Shown: piece after piece, positions 29,888 to 41,336 of the stretch
Layout: each line of letters begins with the position of its first letter
Position numbering within the stretch: the first letter of the stretch is position 1
NCBI GenBank assembly: GCA_977006965.1
Contig: OZ345364.1
Location: forward strand, 1,674,001-1,738,000
Source of the DNA: Phymatolithon calcareum
Lineage: Eukaryota > Rhodophyta > Florideophyceae > Hapalidiales
DNA: 64,000 nucleotides
Reading direction: 5' to 3'
The notes under the pieces: model-generated
What the model saw: only the letters and a program-made list of their open reading frames with translations
Told to the model about the DNA's origin: nothing
Databases searched by the model: none
Made by a program: the position numbers and the translations under genes

Positions 29888-32800
29888 CTACGCCTTCCTC
29901 GCGCATATACCCATGTCATGTGCGAACTTGGCCGTCTTGACACGATCGAGTGGCTTGGTGAGTGCATCCGCAATCATCAACTCAGTACTACAATACTTGA
30001 TTGATATCTTGCCCGTGGCAACCACATCACGAACATAGTGATATTGGATGTCTATGTGCTTGTTCCTCTGAGTGATAGCCGCGTTTCGCCCGGTCGCGAT
30101 CGCACTTTGACTGTCAGTGTACAGAGTCATGGCGGATGGCTTCTCGAGACCTTGAACATCGGCAATGAGTCTTGACAACCAGACAGATTCCTTGGCGGCG
30201 GCACACGAAGCGATGTATTCCGCTTCGCATGTTGAAGTGGCGACGATGGTTTGCTTCTTTGAGCGCCAGCTTATGGCTCCCCCTGCAAGAAGGAACACAT
30301 AGCCACTCGTGGACCGTCTTGTCTCAACACATCCCGCCCAATCCGCATACGTGTAACCGATTGGAACCAAACTCCCACTTCCACCGAACAAAATTCCGTG
30401 ATCTCGAGTACCCGCAATGTATCGCAGAACACGCTTCACGCCCATCCAGTGACGTTTCAGAGGCTTTTCGCAGAACGAAGACAGCTTTCCGACCGAGTCC
30501 GAGATGTCTGGGCGTGTACCAACCATCAAGTACATGAGACTTCCGATGGCTGGACGGTATGGAACTTGTTCATCGACGAGCTGGGTGATGTCGACTTCTT
30601 CGGTTCCGGTGTTCTTGTTGCTTGACTCCATAGGGGTTGGTGCTGGTTTCGAGTTCTCCATCCCGAAACGTTCCAACACGGACTGAGCGTAGACCGACTG
30701 CGAGAGGTGAAGAGTTCGAAGTGTGCGATCTCGGCGAATTTCAAGTCCAAGACAAACACTAGCTTCTCCAAGGTCCTTCATCTCGAATCGCTTGTTCAGC
30801 TCCCCCTTGATCCACGAAATAGCAGAAGTATCGTTTCCGGCAATCAGCAAGTCATCCACATATAGCGCGATGATCATAATGCTGCTTGACTTATGCCGGA
30901 CATAAAGACAAGGATCATTGGGACTACTTGAGAAGCCGAGCTCGTCGATGAGGAACTTGTCGATTTTGGCATGCCACTGTCGCGGTGCTTGCTTCAGGCC
31001 GTATAGTGCCTTCAAGAGCTTGCAAACAAGGTCAGGACGCTTGGGATCACGAAATCCAGACGGAACCTCCATGTAGATGTCTTCGTCAAGGTCACCATGC
31101 AAGAAAGCCGTAACAACATCCATTTGGTATAGTTCCAAATCATGGACAGCAACGGTTGCAAGCAGGATACGAATCGAGGTGAACTTTACGACTGGGGCAT
31201 ACGTTTCACCGTAGTCCACCCCATGCACCTGTCGGAACCCTTTCGCAACAATGCGAACTTTAGGGCCTGTATCCTTGACCTTGAAGACATACTTGCACGG
31301 TAGAACGTTCATGCCAGGCTTGCGAGTGACCAACTTCCAAGTGTTGTTGCGGGTTAGTGACGAGTGTTCATTCTCAATGCCCGGAGACCAGAAGTCGACA
31401 TTTTTAATTGAAGTCGCTTCCTTGAAGGTCTGAGGCACTTGATGAGAAGACAAACCGGTTTCAGATGCAAGGTTGACGGACTCGAAGGCAAGCATAGCAG
31501 TATGCGAGGGAGCGTTCCAGAAGTCAGTGGGTGGTTTTGAGACCCGAGCTGACCTACGCAGAATGGGTTTGGCGATCATCGGAGATGTTTCGTCAGAACC
31601 AGATGGAGATATAGGTTGTTCTCCACCATCTGCTTGCTCACCTTCGTCAATGTCCTTCTCGATGCTCTTATCATCTACATCCAAAATGACCTTACCTTCA
31701 ACCGTATCATCACTCAGTTTGATCTGAGGAGTTTCAAGTGATACATTGGTTTCGGTCTCATCGAATCCGAATTCCGATTCATTGAACGTCACGTCCCTTG
31801 ACACAATCACTTTCCGCAAGTCCGCATCCCACAGCTTATACCCTTTTGATGCCAACGAGTATCCCAGCATAACCGCCTCACGAGTACGACTGTCGAGTTT
31901 CTTCACTTTCTTCTTCGGAATCACGTACCAACACTTGGCGCCAAATACGCGCAAGTGTCCCAAATCTGGAGGGGCACCCATCCATATGTGATGGGGGGTC
32001 GTGTTCGAAGGAAGTCCTCGTGACGTAACTCGGTTGCGCACATACACAGCAGTTGCCAACGCTTCAGCCCAGAACTTCTTCTCGATGCCCCTGTGATGGA
32101 GCATCGAGCGCACTAAGTTGAGAAGTGTGCGGTTCATGCGTTCAGCCACCCCATTTTGCTGTGGGGTGTAAGCGACTGTGAGCTGTTGATGGATGCCGTG
32201 TTCCGCAAGATATGCCTTGAACTCGTTTGAAAGGTACTCGCCTCCATTGTCTGTCCTAATTGCTTTGAGCTTTGGTGCTTTCGAGAAGTCCTGTATGTTC
32301 AAGTGCTTAAGCTTTCTACCTGTATGGGTTTCAGCGTACTTGTGAAACTTCCGAAAACACTCAAAGCTCTCCGATTTCTTTCGCATGGTGAATACCGTGG
32401 TCCACTTGGAGTGATCATCGATGAATGTGATGAAGTACTGTGATCCTCCAAGGGACGGAATGTCGATAGGACCAAGAACGTCTGAATGTACGAGATCGAG
32501 AACAGCGGTGGAGCGAGAACTTCTGGACTTTGGAATTGGAGCACGATGACCTTTGCCGGCAAGACAACCATTACATGGATGTGCGGACTGTGAGTTGGGA
32601 GCAATCTTTACACCTTTCACCACCCCATGGTTTACCATTCCGGTAATTCCAGTGTGGTCAACATGCGCAAGTCGTTCATGCCAGAGCTGTAAGCTCGCGA
32701 AACAGGAAACTTCGTTAAGTTTAATTCCATCTGCAAGGTCTAGAGAGTAGAGACTTTTGCGTAGAGTACCTGTTGCGATCGTGTCATTATGAGCTTTAAC

Positions 32801-33955
32801 ATAGCAACGGCTGTTCTTGAACGTTATACCATATCCGTACTCATCCATTTTTGAGACAGACAATAAAGAGTATCCAAAGTCGGGTATGTGCATAACGTCC
32901 TTGAGCTTTCGTTTTAACGATTTGCCGTTAACGTTAAGCGTAATGATGACATCACCTTTTCCAGCGATTGTGGCCTGTGCTTTGGTTCCCATTTCGACGG
33001 TTGAAGACATTTTTGTGTATGAGCAGAAGATTGAACGATCGAACGTCATATGCGATGTACTACCAGAGTCAATAATCCATGACTTTGACTTCTCGGAAAT
33101 ATCAGAATCGCGCACCTTGACCATCAGGCATACAAAGTCGGAATCGGACATAACTCGAACATGTTCAGATTCATCGGTCAGGAATGCAGCTGGTTTCGTT
33201 TGCTTTCCATTCCGATTTTTGTATCCTTCAGGAGCAAGGTGTGGAAACTTGGTCCAACATTTCACACTTCTATGTCCAGATCGATGACAATGTTCACAGT
33301 AGTCACGAATTCGTTCTCCATCGCGTCTGGCAGTGAAAAGTGCAGCAGTCTCAGCTTTGACGGTTGATGCTTCGACACGAATTGACATGCGTTGTTCTTC
33401 CTGGAGTAGTCGACTCTTCACAAATTCAAGTGAGAATGATTCGTCTTCATTGCCGAGAGCATCAAGTGCACTTATCAAGCTGTCGTAGCGTTCAGGAAGT
33501 CCGTTCAATACAGCCATGGCCATTTCTTTATCGTCAATATCGACACCCATTGACTTGAGGGTGGATGCGAGTTGGCGAATGCGGTTCGTATAGGGCAGTA
33601 TTTTCTCGTCCTCGAGCATAGTGGCAGTGTAGAACTTGCGTCTAGCGGCCAGTTTGTTCAAAAGAGTGTGTCGTTCGAAGATATTGAGAATCGACGTCCA
33701 CATCTCTTTGGCCGTTTCGACATCCTGCACATGCTCGAGATGTTCGTCTGAAAGCGAGAGACCGATAATAGCCTTTGCTTTATTGTCATTACGACGCCAG
33801 AGCTTGAAATCTTCGGAATCTCGTGCCGGTGGATCGTCCTCTATGAACTCGTCGAGTTCGCGGAATGATAGTACTAGCTGAATTTTCTGTTTCCAAGCAT
33901 GGAAATTGGTCTCATTTAACTTTTCGACCTTCAGCGTTCCCTGGGAGTTGTCCAT
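29888..33955 (-). CDS. Copia-B3 gag-pol polyprotein, complete (1355 aa)
   Basis: It is colinear with Copia-B1 and has all catalytic motifs (zinc knuckle CEHCHRSGH, protease DSGS, integrase D,D(35)E, YVDD, RNase H acidic residues). Private differences include MSIRV in gag, GYTYADWAGC in RNase H (B1 has GYKDADWAGC) and a C-terminus CARKA rather than CARRS. Since the RNase H motif keeps ADW but changes the preceding D to Y, the effect on activity is uncertain. The start is the MDNSQGT ATG at 33,955. The 5' part resembles the array-type element and the 3' LTR belongs to the other subtype, consistent with a chimera. Confidence 0.94.
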   Translation of the reverse strand: MDNSQGTLKVEKLNETNFHAWKQKIQLVLSFRELDEFIEDDPPARDSEDFKLWRRNDNKAKAIIGLSLSDEHLEHVQDVETAKEMWTSILNIFERHTLLNKLAARRKFYTATMLEDEKILPYTNRIRQLASTLKSMGVDIDDKEMAMAVLNGLPERYDSLISALDALGNEDESFSLEFVKSRLLQEEQRMSIRVEASTVKAETAALFTARRDGERIRDYCEHCHRSGHRSVKCWTKFPHLAPEGYKNRNGKQTKPAAFLTDESEHVRVMSDSDFVCLMVKVRDSDISEKSKSWIIDSGSTSHMTFDRSIFCSYTKMSSTVEMGTKAQATIAGKGDVIITLNVNGKSLKRKLKDVMHIPDFGYSLLSVSKMDEYGYGITFKNSRCYVKAHNDTIATGTLRKSLYSLDLADGIKLNEVSCFASLQLWHERLAHVDHTGITGMVNHGVVKGVKIAPNSQSAHPCNGCLAGKGHRAPIPKSRSSRSTAVLDLVHSDVLGPIDIPSLGGSQYFITFIDDHSKWTTVFTMRKKSESFECFRKFHKYAETHTGRKLKHLNIQDFSKAPKLKAIRTDNGGEYLSNEFKAYLAEHGIHQQLTVAYTPQQNGVAERMNRTLLNLVRSMLHHRGIEKKFWAEALATAVYVRNRVTSRGLPSNTTPHHIWMGAPPDLGHLRVFGAKCWYVIPKKKVKKLDSRTREAVMLGYSLASKGYKLWDADLRKVIVSRDVTFNESEFGFDETETNVSLETPQIKLSDDTVEGKVILDVDDKSIEKDIDEGEQADGGEQPISPSGSDETSPMIAKPILRRSARVSKPPTDFWNAPSHTAMLAFESVNLASETGLSSHQVPQTFKEATSIKNVDFWSPGIENEHSSLTRNNTWKLVTRKPGMNVLPCKYVFKVKDTGPKVRIVAKGFRQVHGVDYGETYAPVVKFTSIRILLATVAVHDLELYQMDVVTAFLHGDLDEDIYMEVPSGFRDPKRPDLVCKLLKALYGLKQAPRQWHAKIDKFLIDELGFSSSPNDPCLYVRHKSSSIMIIALYVDDLLIAGNDTSAISWIKGELNKRFEMKDLGEASVCLGLEIRRDRTLRTLHLSQSVYAQSVLERFGMENSKPAPTPMESSNKNTGTEEVDITQLVDEQVPYRPAIGSLMYLMVGTRPDISDSVGKLSSFCEKPLKRHWMGVKRVLRYIAGTRDHGILFGGSGSLVPIGYTYADWAGCVETRRSTSGYVFLLAGGAISWRSKKQTIVATSTCEAEYIASCAAAKESVWLSRLIADVQGLEKPSAMTLYTDSQSAIATGRNAAITQRNKHIDIQYHYVRDVVATGKISIKYCSTELMIADALTKPLDRVKTAKFAHDMGICARKA

Positions 33956-34465
33956 TTTTCGGAGTGGGTGTCTTCTATTCTTGTCGAAAATCCGTTTGGG
34001 GAGTCCACTGCGAGTCGACACAAGGTCAACTATCAAGGCAATCTATCCCTTATAAGAAATTCCTTCGAGTCGGAATGACCCGGACCTTGATCGGGGGATG
34101 GCTCGATGGCCGTTTACCTCTTGTGGCGTTTTGGTACACCTGAACCTGCAGTCGGCAACACGCACTGCAAGACGTTTTGTGGTATCCTGGAACGGGCCTA
34201 GTAAGAATCAAAGATTTTTAACAAGGATACGCAACAGGAAAACCCTTGTGGTGTTTTGGTACACTTGAACCTGCAGCCGGCAACGCGCACTGCAAGACGC
34301 TTAGTGATCCCCTGAAGCGGGCCGAGCAAGAATCAACGATTCTTGACAAGGATACGCAAGCAGAAAGATCAGTCAGAGACAGATCGGGGGCGAAGGAGAA
34401 CCCCGGAGATGATGACGATGATGATGAAACGCGGTGGTTGAGGTGCGTTGACTGGGCCCATAACC
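33956..34465 (-). other. Copia-B3 5' leader with primer-binding site
   Basis: Mirror copy of the B1 leader, with the primer site complement CTGGGCCCATAACC at 34,452-34,465 and the two ~125-bp leader repeats, each with the GCAGGTTCA-type core. No separate gene. Confidence 0.8.
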
Positions 34466-34911
34466 TGTTGTTGGAGGTTAAGGATGAGATGAGGTGAAGG
34501 AAAAAGTTTAGTTGGAGTGAATTGGTTGCGTAGAAGATGAGTTGTGAGTGAATGAGTTCCTTGGTTTATTCACTTGGCGGACCTCAGGTCAAGACTATAT
34601 AGACCAGAGAACACAACCAGACTTGATCAAAACCCTAACTGACGACGGAGACACACTAACCCTAAACAAATTTGTCATACTATCATATGACACGTGTAAC
34701 AGGAAAAAAAATCAAGAATCATCTACTGAGTGAGGGGAGTATGATTATCATACTCTTATCATACTTTGACACGTGTCACTGCCAATCTTCTTGATTCAAA
34801 GTTCTGAGACACTTTGACATTCGACTTGACACGTGTACACGTGTACCGAGATCATACCTTGATATTGAAGTGTGTTTGCGACTAGAGCTCCAAGCAATCA
34901 CACTTCCAACA
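34466..34911 (-). repeat. Internal Copia-B LTR of the composite
   Basis: It has the array-type U5 (GGATGAGATGAGGTGAAGG on the plus strand). It abuts the primer site of B3 on one side and, on the other, RNase H coding sequence of the truncated element (GTGGCGACGATGG). Confidence 0.92.
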
Positions 34912-37900
34912 GTGGCGACGATGGTTTGCTTCTTTGAACGTCAGCTTATGGCTCCCCCTGCAAGAAGGAACACATAGCCACTCGTGGACCGTCTTGTCTC
35001 AACACATCCCGCCCAATCCGCATCCGTGTAACCAATTGGAACCAAACTCCCACTTCCACCGAACAAAATTCCGTGATCTCGAGTACCCGCAATGTATCGC
35101 AGAACACGCTTCACGCCCATCCAGTGACGTTTCAGAGGCTTTTCGCAGAACGAAGGCAGCTTTCCGACCGAGTCCGAGATGTCTGGGCGTGTACCAACCA
35201 TCAAGTACATGAGACTTCCGATGGCTGGACGGTATGGAACTTGTTCATCGACGAGCTGGGTGATGTCGACTTCTTCGGTTCCGGTGTTCTTGTTGCTTGA
35301 CTCCATAGGGGTTGGTGCTGGTTTCGAGTTCTCCATCCCGAAACGTTCCAACACGGACTGAGCGTAGACCGACTGCGAGAGGTGAAGAGTTCGAAGTGTG
35401 CGATCTCGGCGAATTTCAAGTCCAAGACAAACACTAGCTTCTCCAAGGTCCTTCATCTCGAATCGCTTGTTCAGCTCCCCCTTGATCCACGAAATGGCAG
35501 AAGTATCGTTTCCGGCAATCAGCAAGTCATCCACATATAGCGCGATGATCATGATGCTGCTTGACTTATGCCGGACATAAAGACAAGGATCATTGGGACT
35601 ACTTGGGAAGCCGAGCTCGTCGATGAGGAACTTGTCGATTTTGGCATGCCACTGTCGCGGTGCTTGCTTCAGGCCGTATAGTGCCTTCAAGAGCTTGCAA
35701 ACAAGGTCAGGACGCTTGGGATCACGAAATCCAGACGGAACCTCCATGTAGATGTCTTCGTCAAGGTCACCATGCAAGAAAGCCGTAACAACATCCATTT
35801 GGTATAGTTCCAAATCATGGACAGCAACGGTTTCAAGTAGGATACGAATCGAGGTGAACTTTACGACTGGGGCATACGTTTCACCGTAGTCCACCCCATG
35901 CACCTGTCGGAACCCTTTCGCAACAATGCGAACTTTAGGGCCTGTATCCTTGACCTTGAAGACATACTTGCACTCTAGAACGTTCATGCCAGGCTTGCGA
36001 GTGACCAACTTCCAAGTGTTGTTGCAGGTTAGTGACGAGTGTTCATTCTCAATGCCCGGAGACCAGAAGTCGACAGTTTTAATTGAAGTCGCTTCCTTGA
36101 AGGTCTGAGGCACTTGATGAGAAGACAAACCGGTTTCCGATGGAAGGTTGACGGACTCGAAGGCCAGCATAGCAGTATGCGAGGGAGCGTTCCAGAAGTC
36201 AGTGGGTGGTTTTGAGACCCGAGCTGACCTACGCAGAATGGGTTTGGCGATCATCGGAGATGTTTCGTCAGAACCAGATGGAGATATAGGTTGTTCTCCA
36301 CCATCTGCTTGCTCACCTTCGTCAATGTCCTTCTCGATGCTCTTATCATCTACATCCAAAATGACCTTACCTTCAACCGTATCATCACTCAGTTTGATCT
36401 GAGGAGTTTCAAGTGATACATTGGTTTCGGTCTCATCGAATCCGAATTCCGATTCATTGAACGTCACGTCCCTTGACACAATCACTTTCCGCAAGTCCGC
36501 ATCCCACAGCTTATACCCTTTTGATGCCAACGAGTATCCCAGCATAACCGCCTCACGAGTACGACTGTCGAGTTTCTTCACTTTCTTCTTCGGAATCACG
36601 TACCAACACTTGGCGCCAAATACGCGCAAGTGTCCCAAATCTGGAGGGGCACCCATCCATATGTGATGGGGGGTCGTGTTCGAAGGAAGTCCTCGTGACG
36701 TAACTCGGTTGCGCACATACACAGCAGTTGCCAACGCTTCAGCCCAAAATTTCTTCTCGATGCCTTGGTGATGGAGCATCGAGCGCACTAAGTTGAGAAG
36801 TGTGCGGTTCATGCGTTCAGCCACCCCATTTTGCTGTGGGGTGTAAGCGACTGTGAGCTGTTGATGGATGCCGTGTTCCGCAAGATATGACTTGAACTCG
36901 TTTGAAAGGTACTCGCCTCCATTGTCTGTCCTAATTGCTTTGAGCTTTGGTGCTTTCGAGAAGTCCTGTATGTTCAAGTGCTTAAGCTTTCTACCTGTAT
37001 GGGTTTCAGCGTACTTGTGAAACTTCCGAAAACACTCAAAGCTCTCCGACTTCTTTCGCATGGTGAATACCGTGGTCCACTTGGAGTGATCATCGATGAA
37101 TGTGATGAAGTACTGGGACGGAATGTCGATAGGACCAAGAACGTCTGAATGTACGAGATCGAGAACAGCGGTGGAGCGAGAACTACTGGACTTTGGAATC
37201 GGAGCACGATGACCTTTGCCGGCAAGACAACCATTACATGGATGTGTGGACTGTGAGTTGGGAGCAATCTTTACACCTTTCACCACCCCATGGTTTACCA
37301 TTCCGGTAATTCCAGTGTGGTCAACATGCGCAAGTCGGTCATGCCAGAGCTGTAGGCTTGCGAAACAGGAAACCTCGTTAAGTTTATTTCCATCTGCAAG
37401 GTCTAGAGAGTAGAGAATTTTGCGTAGAGTACCTGTTGCGATCGTGTCATTATGAGCTTTAACATAGCAACGGCTGTTCTTGAACGTTATACCATATCTG
37501 TACTCATCCATTTTTGAGACAGACAATAAAGAGTATCCGAAGTCGGGTATGTGCATAACGTCCTTGAGCTTTCGTTTTAACGATTTGCCGTTAACGTTAA
37601 GCGTAATGATGACATCACCTTTTCCAGCGATTGTGGCCTGTGCTTTGGTTCCCATTTCGACGGTTGAAGACATTTTGGTGTATGAGCAGAAGATGGAACG
37701 ATCGAACGTCATATGCGATGTACTACCAGAGTCAATGATCCATGACTTTGACTTCTTGGAAATATCAGAATCGCGCACCTTGACCATCAGGCATACAAAG
37801 TCGGAATTGGACATAACTCGAACATGTTCAGATTCATCGGTCAGGAATGCAGCTGGTTTCGTTTGCTTTCCATTCCGATTTTTGTATCCTTCAGGAGCAA

Positions 37901-38618
37901 GGTGTGGAAACTTGGTCCAACATTTCACACTTCTATGTCCAGATCGATGACAATGTTCACAGTAGTCACGAATTCGTTCTCCATCGCGTCTGGCAGTGAA
38001 AAGTGCAGCAGTCTCAGCTTTGACGGTTGATGCTTCGACACGCATTGACATGCGTTGCTCTTCCTGGAGTAGTCGACTCTTCACGAATTCAAGTGAGAAT
38101 GATTCGTCTTCATTGCCGAGAGCATCAAGTGCACTTATCAAGCTGTCGTAGCGTTCGGGAAGTCCGTTCAATACAGCCATGGCCATTTCTTTATCGTCAA
38201 TATCGACACCCATTGACTTGAGGGTGGATGCGAGTTGGCGAATGCGGTTCGTATAGGGCAGTATTTTCTCGTCCTCGAGCATAGTGGCAGTGTAGAACTT
38301 GCGTCTAGCGGCCAGTTTGTTCAAAAGAGTGTGTCGTTCGAAGATATTGAGAATCGACGTCCACATCTCTTTGGCCGTTTCGACATCCTGCACATGCTCG
38401 AGATGTTCGTCTGAAAGCGAGAGACCGATAATAGCCTTTGCTTTATTGTCATTACGACGCCAGAGCTTGAAATCTTCGGAATCTCGTGCCGGTGGATCGT
38501 CCTCTATGAACTCGTCGAGCTCGCGGAATGATAGTACTAGCTGAATTTTCTGTTTCCAAGCATGGAAATTGGTCTCATTTAACTTTTCGACCTTCAGCGT
38601 TCCCTGGGAGTTGTCCAT
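34912..38618 (-). pseudogene. Copia-B4 polyprotein, truncated in RNase H and damaged
   Basis: It starts at MDNSQGT (38,618) and is colinear with B1 to the RNase H motif GGAIS. A TGG-to-TGA change then stops the frame near 34,938, and sequence ends at 34,912 against an LTR; the last ~115 residues are absent. A 12-bp in-frame deletion removes LGGS after PIDIPS in the integrase core. Other changes include GYTDADWAGC and LPSETG. With integrase deletion and no RNase H C-terminus it is non-autonomous. Its 3' LTR is most likely the one now at 29,423. Confidence 0.92.
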
Positions 38619-39198
38619 TTTGCGGAGTGGGGGTCTTCTATTCTTGTCGAAAATCCGTTTGGGGAGTCCACTGCGAGTCGACACAAGGTCAACTATCAAG
38701 GCAATCTATCCCTTATAAGAAATTCCTTCGAGTCGGAATGACCCGGTCCTTGATCGGGGGATGGCTCAATGCCCGTATACCTCTTCTGGCGTTTGGTACA
38801 CCTGAACCTGCAGTCGGCAACACGCACTGCAAGACTCTTTGTGGTATCCTGAGGTGGGCCCGACAAGAAAACCGAAGGTAATCAAGCAAGGAGACACAAC
38901 AGAAACCCTTGTGGTGTTTTGGTACACCTGAACCTGCAGCCGGCAACGCGCACTGCAAGACGCTATAACACTTTCTGAACGGGCCTCACTCAAAGACCAG
39001 AGGTAATTGAGCAAGGAACCGAACAGGAAGCTCGTTAACAATGACAGACAAGTCCTCTGGAGCGGGCCTTGCGAGAAAACCAGAGGTAATCAAGCAAGGA
39101 TGCGCAACCAGGAGAAGATCGGGGGCGAAGGATGAGCCCCGGAGACGACGATGATGATGAAGCGCGGTGGTGATCAAGCGCTGACTGGGCCCATAACC
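38619..39198 (-). other. Copia-B4 5' leader, expanded repeats
   Basis: Primer site complement at 39,185-39,198. The leader core appears twice (near 38,800-38,840 and 38,920-38,965). The flanking arm GAGGTAATCAAGCAAGGA-type appears three times (about 38,872, 38,999, 39,084), so repeat number differs from B1 and B3. Confidence 0.7.
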
Positions 39199-39642
39199 TT
39201 TTGTTGGAGGTTAGGGATAAGATTAGGAGATTGGAAAAGTGTGGATGGTGAAGATTGGTGAAGGAGAAGTGGAGTTAGGTGAGAATGAGTTCCTTGGTTT
39301 ATTCACTTGGCGGACCTCAGGTCAAGACTATATAGACCAGAGAACACAACCAGACTTGATCAAAACCCTAACTGACGACGGAGACACACTAACCCTAAAC
39401 AAATTTGTCATACTATCATATGACACGTGTAACATGAAAAAATCAAGAATCATCTACTGAGTGAGGAGAGTATGATTATCATACTCTTATCATACTTTGA
39501 CACGTGTCACTGCCAATCTTCTTGATTCAAAGTTCTGAGGCACTTTGACATTCGACATGACACGTGTACACGTGTACCGAGATCATACCTTGATATTGAA
39601 GTGTGTTTGCGACTAGAGCTCCAAGCAATCACACTTCCAACA
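39199..39642 (-). repeat. Copia-B 5' LTR of the composite element
   Basis: Outer-type LTR matching 29,423-29,866. Its U5 end reads CCAACAAAA instead of CCAACAACA before the primer site. It is followed on the right by GTGTG, the target duplication. Confidence 0.9.
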
Positions 39643-41336
39643 GTGTGTGCCGCAGATGGCAGAAAAGCTTAAGGCCATTGACGGAGAAGACTGCTTATTC
39701 AAGGCGTTTCAGAAGTTAGATCCGTCGTTATATTAGACGATCGGCCATTTTACCTTCCGTCTAAATTGCAGTTGCACGACATCGAAACGGCGCTTTTCAT
39801 TTGCATTACATGTACAAGTGCCTTGCAGGATGGGTACCGTCAAACCCCGAGGAAGATGGCTTCGGACAGAAATCAAAGCAGATCAGTGCAAACTATGGAA
39901 AACGTCGAAAATTTACGTCAAAACCCCAACGGGCGCTTCAAACCCCGAAAACTTCCGTTCTCCGATCCTGCACTCTCTGTCACTAGACACTGCGGTCTCT
40001 TTTGTTTCCTTCATTGCGAAAAAAACCCATTCCGAAGAAAACGTGCATTCAATTTAGTGAAAGCTTAAGGCGCGGAGCGCAAAATTCCGTTGAAAGGAAG
40101 GAGGATTTTTTACTTCCTCTGCGGCACTATTCTGTTCCGGGCGTAAGCCAATAGTGGAATCAGAACTGTTCCGAGTTTTTGAAATTACAGACTTCTTGCG
40201 AGAGATCAATATGTATGGAGAAAACAAATTCCAGTGCCGACGCCATTACCATGAGTTTAAATGGCTTCTTTGATTTTGTGCCGTGGAGCCAAATAATGTT
40301 TGCCGTCTTTCCACACTGGCTGACTAGTGCAATGTACCTTAAACATAAGGGAACTCTTTGGCGCGATCACTGAACACGCATGGCAGAATGAGATATCATT
40401 GCACGAGGATGATGACAACTATATCCTGGAGTCAGGAAAGTTTGAGCCTGAGCGAGGTTTGAGCAGGTTTAAATCAGAAGTGGAACGCCTACAAGAGTGT
40501 ACATTGGAAGATATATTCACATATGAAAGGATATGTCTGCTGTGATAAGCTATGTGAAGGAAAAACTGCCAAAGTCTTCCACTAGAACTGTCGGAAACCG
40601 CTATCCACCCCGAGAAAGGGTCTCTGGACAATTCTGCGATGCCCTGTTCAGAAATGAACTGAGTCCGCGTTCACTTCGCACAGTACCACGGTGTCTTTGT
40701 ACGAAAAGTTGCATTGTTTTTGTGAGTACATACCTGACTGAGAAGGGCCATGCCATATGTTCTACGACCACATCTGCGAAATTTGCGTCTGTTTCCACAA
40801 AGCACGAAGACGTGCTCGAAGCTAGCACTTGTTGTCTATGATTTCAACGTGCCGTACCTAGCTCTTTCGAGGTTTGACGTAGAACCTGAGAATAAGCAAA
40901 AATTACGAGCAGCTAAATTCACATTGTCTGATATGACAATTCATGTAGACTCACAAATTTTCCAAAAAGAAATGGAGGACGTCGAGACCAAATCACAGAT
41001 ATTGCGGCGAAAATTTGTTGAGCGTGCATTCACAGAAGAAGCGGACAATCTACCCGTGCACTACGGAACGGCTCTTCCCGACGGAAAAGAAACACTGCGT
41101 CGTCTCAGCAAAAGAGACTTTCGAACTGTGATTCGTGTATTCTACTCTCCTTTCACAGTGCTTTATTGAGACTTCTGCACAGCGCTCTGTCCGCATTTCT
41201 TCAATACATGACGACTTGAACAACGAAGTGTTGAGCCGTCAAACACCTGTCAGCGGCCCTTCATCGTGTCTTGACTCGCCTTCTGTTGGAAGTGAAGCCG
41301 GAGAATTATCTTCCATATTGTTTGCAGCCATAAATA
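39643..41336. other. Non-LTR island, no confident gene
   Basis: Several plus-strand open frames of 70-140 codons (39,766-40,068; 40,327-40,545; 40,533-40,841; 40,750-41,169) follow each other in shifting frames. They have no motif I recognise. The longest reads VYDFNVPYLALSRFDVEPE and ends in a Lys/Arg-rich segment. They may be remains of one decayed gene, possibly upstream parts of the LINE fragment at 41,337. Confidence 0.45.

Larger units (their letters stand above)
20182..36381. repeat. Segmental duplication, copy 1 (visible part)
   Basis: Everything from here is repeated in the same orientation at +27,619 (47,801-64,000). About ten single-base differences are visible over 16.2 kb. If the copies are tandem, the unit is 20,182-47,800. 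The left edge coincides with an LTR start in both copies. Confidence 0.93.
29423..39642 (-). mobile_element. Three-LTR composite Copia-B element bounded by GTGTG
   Basis: On the minus strand: 5' LTR (39,642-39,199), leader and truncated body, internal LTR (34,911-34,466), leader and complete body, 3' LTR (29,866-29,423). GTGTG occurs immediately outside both ends (29,418-29,422 and 39,643-39,647), as a 5-bp copia target duplication should. The two outer LTRs share a variant U5 (GGATAAGATTAGGAG), while the internal LTR has the U5 type of the 8-20 kb array. The simplest reading is a second Copia-B inserted into the RNase H region of the first, followed by homologous exchange between their 3' ends. 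A template-switched concatemer is an alternative. Confidence 0.85.
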
